From assembly GCA_003584705.1 (NCBI GenBank), contig AP018536.1:3658001-3722000 (forward strand): a DNA stretch of 64,000 nt, given 5' to 3'. The stretch's first letter is position 1, and the number at the start of each line of letters is the position of its first letter. The notes beneath the pieces are model-generated. The model worked only from the letters and a program-made list of their open reading frames with translations. It did no database searches and was not told the DNA's origin. This DNA is from Lachnospiraceae bacterium GAM79 (GTDB taxonomy: Bacteria > Bacillota > Clostridia > Lachnospirales > Lachnospiraceae). The position numbers were made by a program, and so were the translations under genes. This document shows positions 24,808-32,666 of the stretch, in pieces.

Positions 24808-25677
24808 ATGAAAAAAGTGAAAAATATATCTCTGATTCTATTAGTACTGGCATTGTTGATCATCGGATCCTCCAGCATTGTCGTTACCAACGAAAACGAA
24901 TACAGTCTGATCCGACAGTTCGGTAAAGTAGACCATGTAGTGAGTTCTGCAGGTGTTACCTTTAAGATTCCTTTTGTACAGAGCGTCGATAAGCTTCCGA
25001 AGGAGATCCTGCTCTATGATCTGTCTTCCTCCGATGTCATCACCAGTGACAAGAAGACCATGATCTGTGACAGTTACATTTTATGGCAGATCAATGATCC
25101 TCTGAAATTTGCCCAGACCCTGAACTCCTCCATCTCCAACGCAGAGAGCCGTCTGGACACCATCGTATATAACTCTACGAAAAATATCATAAGCAGTACG
25201 ACCCAGAACGACGTCATCTCCGGGCGTGACGGAGAGTTGGCTGCAGCCATTATGAAAAACATTGGGAACACCACTGAGCAATACGGTATTGAATTGCTCT
25301 CCTTCGAAACCAAACAGCTGGATCTGCCCAGTGACAACAAAGCCGCTGTGTACGAGCGTATGATCTCCGAACGTGAAAACATCTCCGCAACCTATACCGC
25401 AGAGGGAAGCTCTGAGGCACAGAAGATCCGCAATACCACAGATAAGGAAGTCAATGTTCTCCTGTCGGAGGCCAATAAAAATGCGGAGATTCTCATTGCC
25501 GAGGGCGAAGCGGAATACATGAGAATTCTGTCAGAAGCTTATTCCGATGAATCCAAACAGGATTTCTATTCCTTCGTCAGAAGCCTGGATGCACTGAAGG
25601 CTTCCATGACCGGCGATAATAAGACGGTGATCCTGTCTCCGGATTCCCCGATCGCACAGATTTTCTACGGAAGATAA
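24808..25677 (+). CDS. hflC: FtsH modulator subunit HflC (SPFH/band 7)
   Basis: 289 aa. MKKVKN, one membrane helix (ISLILLVLALLIIGSSSIVV) and the SPFH domain beginning ENEYSLIRQFGKV. The coiled coil contains YTAEGSSEAQKIRNTTDKE and ends near the SDESKQDFYSFVRSLDAL block that marks HflC. The start at 24808 is the only Met before the membrane helix, though its ribosome site (AGAAAGG, about 14 nt away) is poor; translation may depend on coupling to hflK. A strong terminator follows. Confidence 0.9.
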   Translation: MKKVKNISLILLVLALLIIGSSSIVVTNENEYSLIRQFGKVDHVVSSAGVTFKIPFVQSVDKLPKEILLYDLSSSDVITSDKKTMICDSYILWQINDPLKFAQTLNSSISNAESRLDTIVYNSTKNIISSTTQNDVISGRDGELAAAIMKNIGNTTEQYGIELLSFETKQLDLPSDNKAAVYERMISERENISATYTAEGSSEAQKIRNTTDKEVNVLLSEANKNAEILIAEGEAEYMRILSEAYSDESKQDFYSFVRSLDALKASMTGDNKTVILSPDSPIAQIFYGR

Positions 25678-25684
25678 CATAAAG

Positions 25685-25723
25685 GCCGGTGTCTGCAATA
25701 TTCTTGCAGGCACCGGCTTTTTT
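25685..25723 (+). terminator. Intrinsic terminator after hflC
   Basis: GCCGGTG and CACCGGC, with CTGCA and TGCAG inside, form a long stem followed by six T. It lies 7 nt behind hflC and also separates it from the convergent aldo/keto reductase gene. Confidence 0.9.
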
Positions 25724-26711
25724 ATGCCAGAATCTCCTCAATTCTGCGTCTCTCTTCTTCACTGAATGCGGTTGCATGTACAATACCGATATTATCCAGG
25801 ATCTGTGAGGGCTTAGATGCTCCGATCAGAACACTGGTAATATCCCCATCCCTTAAGATCCACGAAAGTGCCATCTGTGCCAGGGTCTGTCCTCTCTGGG
25901 CTGCCAGATCGTTCAGTGCACGTACCTTCTTCAATGTCTCTTCCACGATCGCCGCTTCTTTCAGGAACCTGCCGTCGGTACGGACACGGCTGTCCTCAGG
26001 AATACCGTGGAGATAACGGTCGGTCAGAAGTCCCTGTGCCAGCGGGCTGAACGTAATGATGCCGATGCCATGGGCAGCCGCATAATCCTTCAATCCGTCC
26101 TTCTCAATATCTCTTACAAACATGGAATATTTTCTCTGGTTGATAATAAACGGTGTCCCCAGCTCCTTGAACAGTTCTGCTGCCGCAATGGTCTGCTCCT
26201 TATTGTAGTTGGAAATTCCCACATACAATGCCTTACCGGATCTGACAATGCCATCCAGTGCACGAACGGTCTCCTCCAACGGTGTATTTGGATCCGGTCT
26301 GTGATGGTAGAAGATATCCACATAATCCAGTCCCATGCGCTTCAGGCTCTGATCCAGGCTGGCCACGAGATACTTTTTGCTGCCCCAGTTGCCGTAAGGT
26401 CCGGGCCACATATCATAACCGGCCTTCGTGGAAATGATCAGTTCATCACGGTACACTCCCATATCCTTTTTCAGGATACGGCCGAAATTCTCCTCCGCGC
26501 TGCCCGGTACCGGTCCATAATTGTTTGCCAGATCAAAATGTGTAATTCCATGGTCAAATGCTGTGTGACACATGTCCTGCATGTTGTCAAAATTCCCATT
26601 GGAGCCGAAATTGTGCCATAATCCCAGAGAGACTGCCGGAAGCTGCAATCCACTGGCGCCGCAGCGGTTGTATTTCATTTCTTCATATCTTTTTTCATCT
26701 GCCTGATACAT
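25722..26711 (-). CDS. Aldo/keto reductase (YghZ/L-glyceraldehyde 3-phosphate reductase type)
   Basis: 329 aa, NADPH-dependent (beta/alpha)8 reductase. The catalytic tetrad is visible: Asp and Tyr in FDLANNYGP, Lys in STKAGYDMW and His in IFYHHRPD. The insert around NYGPVPGSAEENFG is characteristic of the YghZ subgroup, which reduces L-glyceraldehyde 3-phosphate and methylglyoxal. The start at 26711 has AGGAGG seven bases upstream. Single gene, with a structured repeat in front of it (26754-26895). Confidence 0.9.
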   Translation of the reverse strand: MYQADEKRYEEMKYNRCGASGLQLPAVSLGLWHNFGSNGNFDNMQDMCHTAFDHGITHFDLANNYGPVPGSAEENFGRILKKDMGVYRDELIISTKAGYDMWPGPYGNWGSKKYLVASLDQSLKRMGLDYVDIFYHHRPDPNTPLEETVRALDGIVRSGKALYVGISNYNKEQTIAAAELFKELGTPFIINQRKYSMFVRDIEKDGLKDYAAAHGIGIITFSPLAQGLLTDRYLHGIPEDSRVRTDGRFLKEAAIVEETLKKVRALNDLAAQRGQTLAQMALSWILRDGDITSVLIGASKPSQILDNIGIVHATAFSEEERRRIEEILA

Positions 26712-26753
26712 TTAAATACCTCCTTTTTCCGAAAGAACATTATAGACATTATT

Positions 26754-26895
26754 GTAACTATTCAGACCCCATTCGCAAAACCGCCTCTGCGAGGCTTCCT
26801 TTTTGCTCATGAGGTTACTTCGCCATATAAAACTGCTTATCTGACTGAATGCAAGCATTCGCAGAACACAGTTTTGCATGGCTCTGAATAGTTAC
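26754..26895. repeat. GTAACTATTCAGA-bounded structured repeat, full copy
   Basis: 142 bp. The ends GTAACTATTCAGA and CTCTGAATAGTTAC are inverted copies. Inside are a hairpin CCTC-tgc-GAGG, the conserved block GGTTACTTCGCCATATAAA and a second stem pairing GCAAAACTGTG-like sequence with its inverse. The same element, 142 bp long, occurs in opposite orientation at 56016-56157. No protein is encoded. It lies between the aldo/keto reductase and MATE genes. Confidence 0.75.
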
Positions 26896-26966
26896 ACATT
26901 ATTATAAATTTATTTCCATCCCATTTCTATGCAAATTTTATAGAATAAAGTGCAATATCTTACAAA

Positions 26967-28361
26967 TCACCTCTTACGTCCCACGATCTTCAAGCGGCTG
27001 AAAAACAGGTAATACACAATAAAAGCAATACTGGTCACCGTCCAGGTCAGCGGATAGCTGAATACAATGGTGAGAATGTCATTTTTCAGAGGTACGGCTG
27101 TCAGGATCCATACCACGCGCAGTGCGCAGATCCCCAGACAGCAGATGATCATGGGAAGCCAGCTGTCGCCGATACCGCGCAGAGTACCGGACAAAATCTC
27201 AATGGCAATATAGGTAAAATATGTAGGTACCAAAAAATGCAGAATCTGTTCTCCGATCACTACCACCTGTGCATCCGTGGTAAACAGTTGATAACAGATC
27301 GATGCATAATTATAGAGAATCACGGACAACAGTACGGTTGCCCCGGCTGTAATCCCCATACAGGTACGGACTCCCTTGTGTACACGATCCATTTTCCCCG
27401 CACCATAATTCTGCCCCACAAAGGTAGTGATCGATATGCCAAAGGCATTGACGATCATCCAAAACAGGCTGTCAATCTTGCTGTAGGCTGTCCATGCCGC
27501 TACCGTATCCGTTCCCAGTTCGTTAACGCTGGACTGGATCAGAATATTGGACGATGTATACATCACCGACTGCAATCCCGCCGGAAGTCCGATCCGGATG
27601 ATCCTGCGGAACATTCTTCCATCAAAACGGATCTTTCTCAGTTCCAGACGATGCATATCCTTCGTCCGCATCAGCACCCACAATACCAGTACCGCACTGA
27701 GTGCCTGCGACAGAATGGTCGCCAGTGCGGCTCCAGCCACACCCATATGCAGTCCGATGACAAATGCAATATCCAGCACAATATTCGTCAGGCAGCTGGC
27801 GATCAGGAAATATAGCGGTCTCTTGGAATCCCCCACAGCCCGCAGGATACCTGCGCCCATATTGTAGATCAGGTTTCCGATGACTCCCAGGAAATAGATT
27901 CGGATATAGGTTGTCGCCGGTCCCAAAATATCCTCAGGTGTAGACATCGCACGCAGTGCCCATGGTGCCACCGTAATACCCACGATCATCATGCCGACTC
28001 CAGCCACCAGACTGAACGCAATGGAGGTATGTACGGCATAGCCTACCATCTCGGCACGTTTTGCCCCATAATACTGGGAAATAATGACCGTGGCACCGCT
28101 GGACAATCCTACGAAAAATCCCACCAACAGCTGGATCAGCGTACCGGTGCCGCCACCTACCGCCGACAGAGCTTCTTTTCCGACAAAACGCCCTACGATC
28201 ACTGCATCTGCCGCATTATATAATTGCTGGAAAAAGGTTCCGAACAAAATAGGGAAAAAGAACAGGAGCAGCTGCTGCCAGATGACTCCCGTTACGATCT
28301 TGTTTTCTTTCCCTATAGCATTTTCTGTCTGCTTTTGTGTTTTCTTTGTATTTTCTTCCAT
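26967..28361 (-). CDS. MATE-family multidrug/toxin efflux transporter
   Basis: 464-aa membrane protein with twelve predicted helices arranged as two similar halves (LLLFFFPILFGTFFQQLYNA near the start; IRIGLPAGLQSVMYTSSNIL in the middle). YNAADAVIVGRFVGKEALSAVGG is split by family-typical residues of the NorM/DinF/VmrA branch. It should export cationic drugs or metabolites in exchange for sodium or protons; the substrate is not predictable. The start at 28361 fits AAAGGG at ten bases; an ATG nine bases earlier (28370) is too close to that site. Confidence 0.9.
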   Translation of the reverse strand: MEENTKKTQKQTENAIGKENKIVTGVIWQQLLLFFFPILFGTFFQQLYNAADAVIVGRFVGKEALSAVGGGTGTLIQLLVGFFVGLSSGATVIISQYYGAKRAEMVGYAVHTSIAFSLVAGVGMMIVGITVAPWALRAMSTPEDILGPATTYIRIYFLGVIGNLIYNMGAGILRAVGDSKRPLYFLIASCLTNIVLDIAFVIGLHMGVAGAALATILSQALSAVLVLWVLMRTKDMHRLELRKIRFDGRMFRRIIRIGLPAGLQSVMYTSSNILIQSSVNELGTDTVAAWTAYSKIDSLFWMIVNAFGISITTFVGQNYGAGKMDRVHKGVRTCMGITAGATVLLSVILYNYASICYQLFTTDAQVVVIGEQILHFLVPTYFTYIAIEILSGTLRGIGDSWLPMIICCLGICALRVVWILTAVPLKNDILTIVFSYPLTWTVTSIAFIVYYLFFSRLKIVGRKR

Positions 28362-28462
28362 ATAAATCATGCCCTTTGAAAATCTGTACTTCTACGATGA
28401 TAGTATCATTTCCACAGAACCTTTTCAAGAGGGCAATCTTATCCACAGCTCAGGGCAGGAAA

Positions 28463-28491
28463 ATCCCCGGGTGGTGGAAGCACCCGGGGAT
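28463..28491 (-). terminator. GC-rich hairpin downstream of the ammonium-channel gene
   Basis: ATCCCCGGGTG pairs perfectly with CACCCGGGGAT, and on the minus strand TTTTCC follows. It is the most likely end of the amt transcript, 210 nt behind its stop codon, and lies before the MATE start. Confidence 0.65.
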
Positions 28492-28570
28492 CCTGTCTGC
28501 ACCCGGATGAGTCGCAGCATCCGGGCACAGCACTCTGTATATACCGAATTGAGGGATTAGATAAAAGCTA

Positions 28571-28693
28571 AGTTATTTACTCCATTCGCATATCGCAAAG
28601 CTTACGCTCCGCTTTTATGCTCATGTCGCAATCGGGTTATAAATCCCTTAAGCCACTCCCGTGCCAGCACGTCGTGTCTTAGGGATTATAACC
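28571..28693. repeat. Structured palindromic tail behind the ammonium-channel gene
   Basis: GGTTATAAATCCCTTAAG (from 28635) pairs with CTTAGGGATTATAACC (to 28693) with small bulges, enclosing CGTGCCAGCACG. The neighbouring 28583-28632 part contains GCATATCGCAAAG and GCTTTTATGCTCATGTCG, motifs also seen in the elements at 2067 and 31821. CGTGC.GCACG also recurs in the leader of the same gene (near 30695). The 332-bp gap 28371-28702 holds only this and the terminator. Confidence 0.5.
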
Positions 28694-28702
28694 TTGGCAT
28701 TA

Positions 28703-30454
28703 TTACTCCACGTCTTGCAGAGCTGCGAAGTCTTCTTCGCCGGTACGAACCTTTACTACTTTGTCAACGTTGTATACAAAGATCTTGCCATCGCCGATAT
28801 GTCCGGTGTACAGAGCCTTCTTGGCAGCATCGATGACTGCGCTTACGGGAATCTTGCTGACAATAACTTCTACCTTCACCTTAGGCAGAAGGGTCGCATC
28901 CATCTCAACTCCACGATACATCTCGCCGGCACCCTTCTGGATACCACAACCCATGACCTGTGTCATGGTCATACCGGTTACACCCAGATCGTTCAGAGCC
29001 TTCTTCAGTACCTCGAACCGGGCAAGCTTTGCAATAACCACTACTTTGTAGATTCCGGTTGCAGGAATTGCTGCCGGAGCTGTCTCTACCTTTACTGCCG
29101 CTTCCTTCATGGCTGCGGAAGCTGTGTCATAATCACTTACGCCAAGGCTGGTATTTTCATTTACCTCCATGGTCATAGTGTTGGAAATATCCATAATGCT
29201 GAAGCCTGCATATGCGGAAGGAAGACCATGCTCACAGGAGTCCAGACCAACAATCTCTTCTTCCTCAGATACACGTAAGCCTACGGTAGCCTTGATGATC
29301 AGGAAAGCAATGGTAATCGTTACTGCAGTCCATGCCGCTACACTTACAAAACCTAACAGCTGCAGACCAAGCTGCTTGAAGCCGCCGCCATAGAACAGGC
29401 CTACCACACTGTCATTGCCGGGTGCGGAAGTGGTTGCAAATAAACCGGTTGCAATAGTACCCCAGATACCATTCAGGCAATGTACTGCAACTGCACCTAC
29501 AGGATCATCAATATGAAGCTTATAATCCAGAAGCCATACACCAAATACTACCAGAAGTCCTGCTACTGCACCGATTACGATAGCGCCGAAGCAGTCAGTC
29601 ACATCACAAGGAGCGGTAATTGCTACCAGACCTGCCAGAGATGCATTCAGACACATAGATACATCAGGTTTGCCATATTTGATCCAGGTAAATACCATAC
29701 ATACTACAGTTGCGATTGCAGGAGCTACAGTGGTGGTAAGGAACACGGAGCCTAACTGCTCTACGGAAGTACAAGCGGCACCGTTGAATCCGTACCAGCC
29801 AAGCCACAGGATAAATACACCAAGGCATCCAATCGGAAGGTTATGTCCGGGGAATGCATTTACTTTTACAATCTTACCACTCTTGTCCTTTTCAAACTTA
29901 CCAATACGGGGACCTAAAAGCTTTGCTCCGATCAAAGCAGAGATACCGCCTACCATGTGAATTGCGCAGGAACCTGCGAAATCATGGAAGCCAAGCTGTG
30001 AAAGCCAGCCGCCGCCCCAGATCCAGTGTGCTTCGATGGGATAGATCAGTGCGGAGATCACTCCGGAATAAATACAATAGGATAAGAACTTGGTTCTCTC
30101 TGCCATAGCGCCGGATACGATGGTAGCTGTGGTAGCACAGAACACCAGGTTAAATACGAAATTTGAATAATCAAAATTCTCATAGGAAGTAAAGATATCC
30201 AGTCCCGGCTTACCGATCAGACCTACTACATCTTCACCAAGTAACAATCCAAAACCAATCAGAATAAACACTACGGTACCGATACAGAAATCCATCAGAT
30301 TCTTCATCAGGATATTACCGGCATTCTTGGCTCTGGTAAATCCGGTCTCCACCATTGCGAATCCTGCCTGCATCCAGAACACCAGGGCCGCGCCGATCAG
30401 GAACCAGACTGCAAATAATTGACCATCTACTGCGCTTAAGATTTCTTCTGTCAT
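28703..30454 (-). CDS. Ammonium channel Amt fused to a C-terminal P-II (GlnK) domain
   Basis: 583 aa. Residues 1-420 or so are an Amt/MEP channel with eleven hydrophobic segments (FWMQAGFAMVETGFTRAKNA, FVFNLVFCATTATIVSGAMA). Residues from about 467 are a complete P-II domain beginning GIYKVVVIAKLARFEVLKKA, with the T-loop CGIQKGAGEMYRGVEMDATL and the C-terminal TGHIGDGKIFVYNVDKVVKV. In most bacteria the P-II protein GlnK is separate and plugs the channel when 2-oxoglutarate is low; here channel and plug are one chain. The T-loop Tyr that is uridylylated in proteobacteria is Met here. The start at 30454 has AGGAGG eight bases upstream. Confidence 0.92.
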   Translation of the reverse strand: MTEEILSAVDGQLFAVWFLIGAALVFWMQAGFAMVETGFTRAKNAGNILMKNLMDFCIGTVVFILIGFGLLLGEDVVGLIGKPGLDIFTSYENFDYSNFVFNLVFCATTATIVSGAMAERTKFLSYCIYSGVISALIYPIEAHWIWGGGWLSQLGFHDFAGSCAIHMVGGISALIGAKLLGPRIGKFEKDKSGKIVKVNAFPGHNLPIGCLGVFILWLGWYGFNGAACTSVEQLGSVFLTTTVAPAIATVVCMVFTWIKYGKPDVSMCLNASLAGLVAITAPCDVTDCFGAIVIGAVAGLLVVFGVWLLDYKLHIDDPVGAVAVHCLNGIWGTIATGLFATTSAPGNDSVVGLFYGGGFKQLGLQLLGFVSVAAWTAVTITIAFLIIKATVGLRVSEEEEIVGLDSCEHGLPSAYAGFSIMDISNTMTMEVNENTSLGVSDYDTASAAMKEAAVKVETAPAAIPATGIYKVVVIAKLARFEVLKKALNDLGVTGMTMTQVMGCGIQKGAGEMYRGVEMDATLLPKVKVEVIVSKIPVSAVIDAAKKALYTGHIGDGKIFVYNVDKVVKVRTGEEDFAALQDVE

Positions 30455-30780
30455 AACATTTTCCTCCTCACTCTTCGTGAAATATCCTCCACAATATTTC
30501 ACCGGTGTAAAAAAATATGCGATACTATGGTCTCATCCTTCGAAGCCCCATTGCATCGCATCCTTAGGGTATAGCAGTCAAACTGTTTTCCACATACCCA
30601 TACGCTATTTTTGTCCGGCCACGCGCGTTGTGATACTGCCGGACAATACCCGGGATATACATCCCGGTATGATTAGCGGTCGTCAAGTGACCATTCGTGC
30701 CAGCACGATGTTCACTTTCCTCGTCGCCATAACAAAAAGGGCGCTACAGTTTTATTCTGTAGCGCCTTTGCTATGTTGAG
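30455..30780 (-). promoter_or_regulatory. Long structured leader of the ammonium-channel gene
   Basis: About 320 nt lie between the promoter and the start codon, with no gene. On the minus strand several stems can form: AAGTGA..TCACTT around CGTGC-tg-GCACG; CCGGGAT-gtat-ATCCCGG; and TTGTCCGGC..GCCGGACAA. An early terminator-like hairpin is at 30740-30766. This looks like a regulated leader RNA. I did not find a clear match to a named riboswitch or to the paired hexaloop hairpins read by ANTAR proteins. Confidence 0.55.
30740..30766 (-). terminator. Terminator-like hairpin right behind the amt promoter (attenuator)
   Basis: GGCGCTACAG and CTGTAGCGCC pair perfectly round AATAAAA, and CTTTTTG follows on the minus strand. 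It begins only about 8 nt after the expected transcription start, so unaided transcription would stop at 40-50 nt. It could instead end read-through from the GNAT gene upstream. Confidence 0.7.
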
Positions 30781-30809
30781 AGTATAGCACCGTGGTTTTA
30801 GAGTGTCAA
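30781..30809 (-). promoter_or_regulatory. Consensus promoter of the ammonium-channel gene
   Basis: On the minus strand TTGACA (30804-30809) and TATACT (30781-30786) are separated by exactly 17 bp. It lies 28 nt behind the GNAT stop codon and directly in front of the attenuator hairpin. Confidence 0.8.
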
Positions 30810-30836
30810 CATGTTTTTTATATTTTCTTTATATTT

Positions 30837-31760
30837 TTACAGTTCCATAAGAAGTCGCTCATAGCAAGTTCCTTCCCAGGTGACCTGATCCAGTTGGGAA
30901 AATCCCAGTCTTTCCGCAAGGTGCAGGGATATTTCGTTCTCTGGCATCACTAACATCTGCACTCGCTCAAATCCCAATTCTTCTTTCCCGTATTTTAATA
31001 ATGCCTTGCATACTTCCGTGGCATACCCCTGCCGCTGCCACGGGACACCGATGACGAAGCCCAGCTCCGGATCCTCGTAACCCTCGCGGTTGGAGAATCC
31101 CGCTCTGCCGATCACCTGTCCGGTCATCCGGTCACAGATCGTCCAGACGCCGTAATTATAAAAATAATACATATTTTCCGTATAATCCTTCAGATAGGCC
31201 TCTTCTTTCGCCCGCTCCGGATAGAGTCCTTCTGTGTACTTCGTCACAGAAGGATCCGCATAAATCTCATAAAGGGCATCCAGATCCTCCGCACCGGTCT
31301 CCCGGATGAGACACCTCTCCGTGGTCAGAATCTCCCAGGGAATGCCCACGTATCTGCGATAGACCTTCTCCAGATAATCAAAATCCAGTTCACTGATATT
31401 TTCACAGGCATAACGGACACCGCTAAAATCCTGATCCCTGTTGTCCTCATGGAGCCAGACAAGCACCGGGCAGCCCTGCTCCAAGAGTTCCTGTGCACGT
31501 TTTCCATTATCTACGATCCAGAGTTTTCCCTGCCCGCTTTCATACCCGGACATCATGCTATCCCGGACGCTTTTCTCTTCGAAGCACTCTTTTCCCGACC
31601 CGTTTCTTTGTTGGGAAAATTCTCTTTCCTGTCTCTGTCTGCGAATCGCATCCAGCAGGGCGTGCATCTGCGCACCATATTTTTTACTGTAGCTTTTTCG
31701 TTCCTCGTCCGATGCACCTTCCGGATATATTTCTATTGACACCTGCTTCAAAAAATCCAT
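30837..31760 (-). CDS. GNAT acetyltransferase with an extra N-terminal domain
   Basis: 307 aa. The C-terminal 165 residues are a GNAT domain of RimJ/RimL type: TERCLIRETGAEDLDALYEI opens it, and GFVIGVPWQRQGYATEVCKA holds the acetyl-CoA pyrophosphate loop (Q/RxxGxG/A). The first 140 residues are different: a charged helix (RRQRQEREFSQQRNGSG), then GKLWIVDNGKRAQELLEQG and VRYACENISELDFDYLEKVY, which look like a degenerate HAD-like or nucleotide-binding segment. The acceptor is unknown. An ATG start at 31760 is used; a TTG nine bases before is nearer to the GGAG site. Confidence 0.8.
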   Translation of the reverse strand: MDFLKQVSIEIYPEGASDEERKSYSKKYGAQMHALLDAIRRQRQEREFSQQRNGSGKECFEEKSVRDSMMSGYESGQGKLWIVDNGKRAQELLEQGCPVLVWLHEDNRDQDFSGVRYACENISELDFDYLEKVYRRYVGIPWEILTTERCLIRETGAEDLDALYEIYADPSVTKYTEGLYPERAKEEAYLKDYTENMYYFYNYGVWTICDRMTGQVIGRAGFSNREGYEDPELGFVIGVPWQRQGYATEVCKALLKYGKEELGFERVQMLVMPENEISLHLAERLGFSQLDQVTWEGTCYERLLMEL

Positions 31761-31820
31761 CTGCAGCAATTCTCCTCTTTACGTTTCCCCGGGAATCCAT
31801 TACAATAATATTTATATTTT

Positions 31821-32018
31821 ATGATGCCAGGGTCAAAAGGTCTAAGCCCACATGAGCTTGCTCATAGGTGGGTGAAAGACCTTAGGACCCGCTCCGATAT
31901 GAGCATAAAAGTAGGATGATAATCCCACGATATGCGAATATTGGGTATAATTGTGAGAGTGCGTAGCACGAAGCAATTCGTAGGCATCAAAGTCGGGGGC
32001 TTTTGACCCTGATATCAT
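31821..32018. repeat. 198-bp terminal-inverted-repeat element upstream of the cyclophilin gene
   Basis: The ends ATGATgcCAGGGTCAAAAG and CTTTTGACCCTGatATCAT are inverted copies of about 19 bp with two mismatches. Inside, AAGGTCT and AGACCTT enclose CCCAC..GTGGG with TGAGC-tt-GCTCA, and AATTG..CAATT encloses GTGCGTAGCAC. It carries CGATATGAGCATAAAAG, a motif related to the palindromes at 28571 and 2067. No protein is encoded. It ends 37 nt before the cyclophilin start, so it may hold or replace that gene's promoter. Confidence 0.65.
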
Positions 32019-32055
32019 TTTATTCTATTTCTGTCAAGAAAGAAAGGAAATTATT

Positions 32056-32583
32056 ATGGCAAAGAATCCTATTGTTACTATTACTATGAAGGATGGCGGT
32101 GTGATCAAATGCGAGCTTTATCCTGAAATTGCCCCCGAATCCGTCAACAATTTTATCAGTCTGATCAACAAGCATTTTTACGATGGTCTGATCTTCCACC
32201 GTGTCATCCGCGGTTTCATGATCCAGGGCGGATGTCCCGATGGCACCGGCATGGGTGGTCCCGGCTACAGCATCAAGGGTGAATTCGCTGCTAACGGCGT
32301 GACCAATGATCTGAAACATACCGAAGGCGTTCTGTCTATGGCAAGAGCTATGCATCCCGATTCCGCAGGCAGCCAGTTCTTCATCATGCACAAGACCAGC
32401 CCTCATCTGGATGGCTCTTATGCCGCTTTCGGTAAAGTCATCGAGGATATGGATGTGGTAAATAAGATTGCTGAGACCCGCACCGATTACAACGATCGTC
32501 CCCTGGAGGATCAGGTAATGGAAAGCGTTACCGTAGATACCTTCGGCGAGACCTATCCCGAGCCCAACAAGCTGGACAGATAA
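32056..32583 (+). CDS. Cyclophilin-type peptidyl-prolyl isomerase
   Basis: 175-aa cytosolic foldase that speeds cis-trans isomerisation of X-Pro bonds. The active-site residues are in FHRVIRGFMIQGGCPDGTG (Arg, Phe, Gln) and SAGSQFFIMHKTSPHLDG. The length matches single-domain bacterial cyclophilins. The start at 32056 follows AAAGGA. Monocistronic, with a terminal-repeat element in front and a perfect terminator behind. Confidence 0.92.
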   Translation: MAKNPIVTITMKDGGVIKCELYPEIAPESVNNFISLINKHFYDGLIFHRVIRGFMIQGGCPDGTGMGGPGYSIKGEFAANGVTNDLKHTEGVLSMARAMHPDSAGSQFFIMHKTSPHLDGSYAAFGKVIEDMDVVNKIAETRTDYNDRPLEDQVMESVTVDTFGETYPEPNKLDR

Positions 32584-32597
32584 GATTTCAAAAAACA

Positions 32598-32640
32598 ACC
32601 TCCGTAGGTCAGATGTTCTCTGACCTACGGAGGTCTTTTT
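32598..32640 (+). terminator. Intrinsic terminator after the cyclophilin gene
   Basis: ACCTCCGTAGGTCAGA pairs perfectly with TCTGACCTACGGAGGT round a 5-nt loop, followed by CTTTTT. It also ends 27 bp before the stop of the convergent GH28 gene. Confidence 0.95.
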
Positions 32641-32666
32641 ATGTCTATGGTTTTCATATCTGTGGA

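Noticed and set aside
28571..28693. CRISPR-like spacing of repeated short motifs near 28.6 kb
   Set aside because: The motifs are inverted and irregularly spaced; they form hairpins and not direct repeats with spacers.
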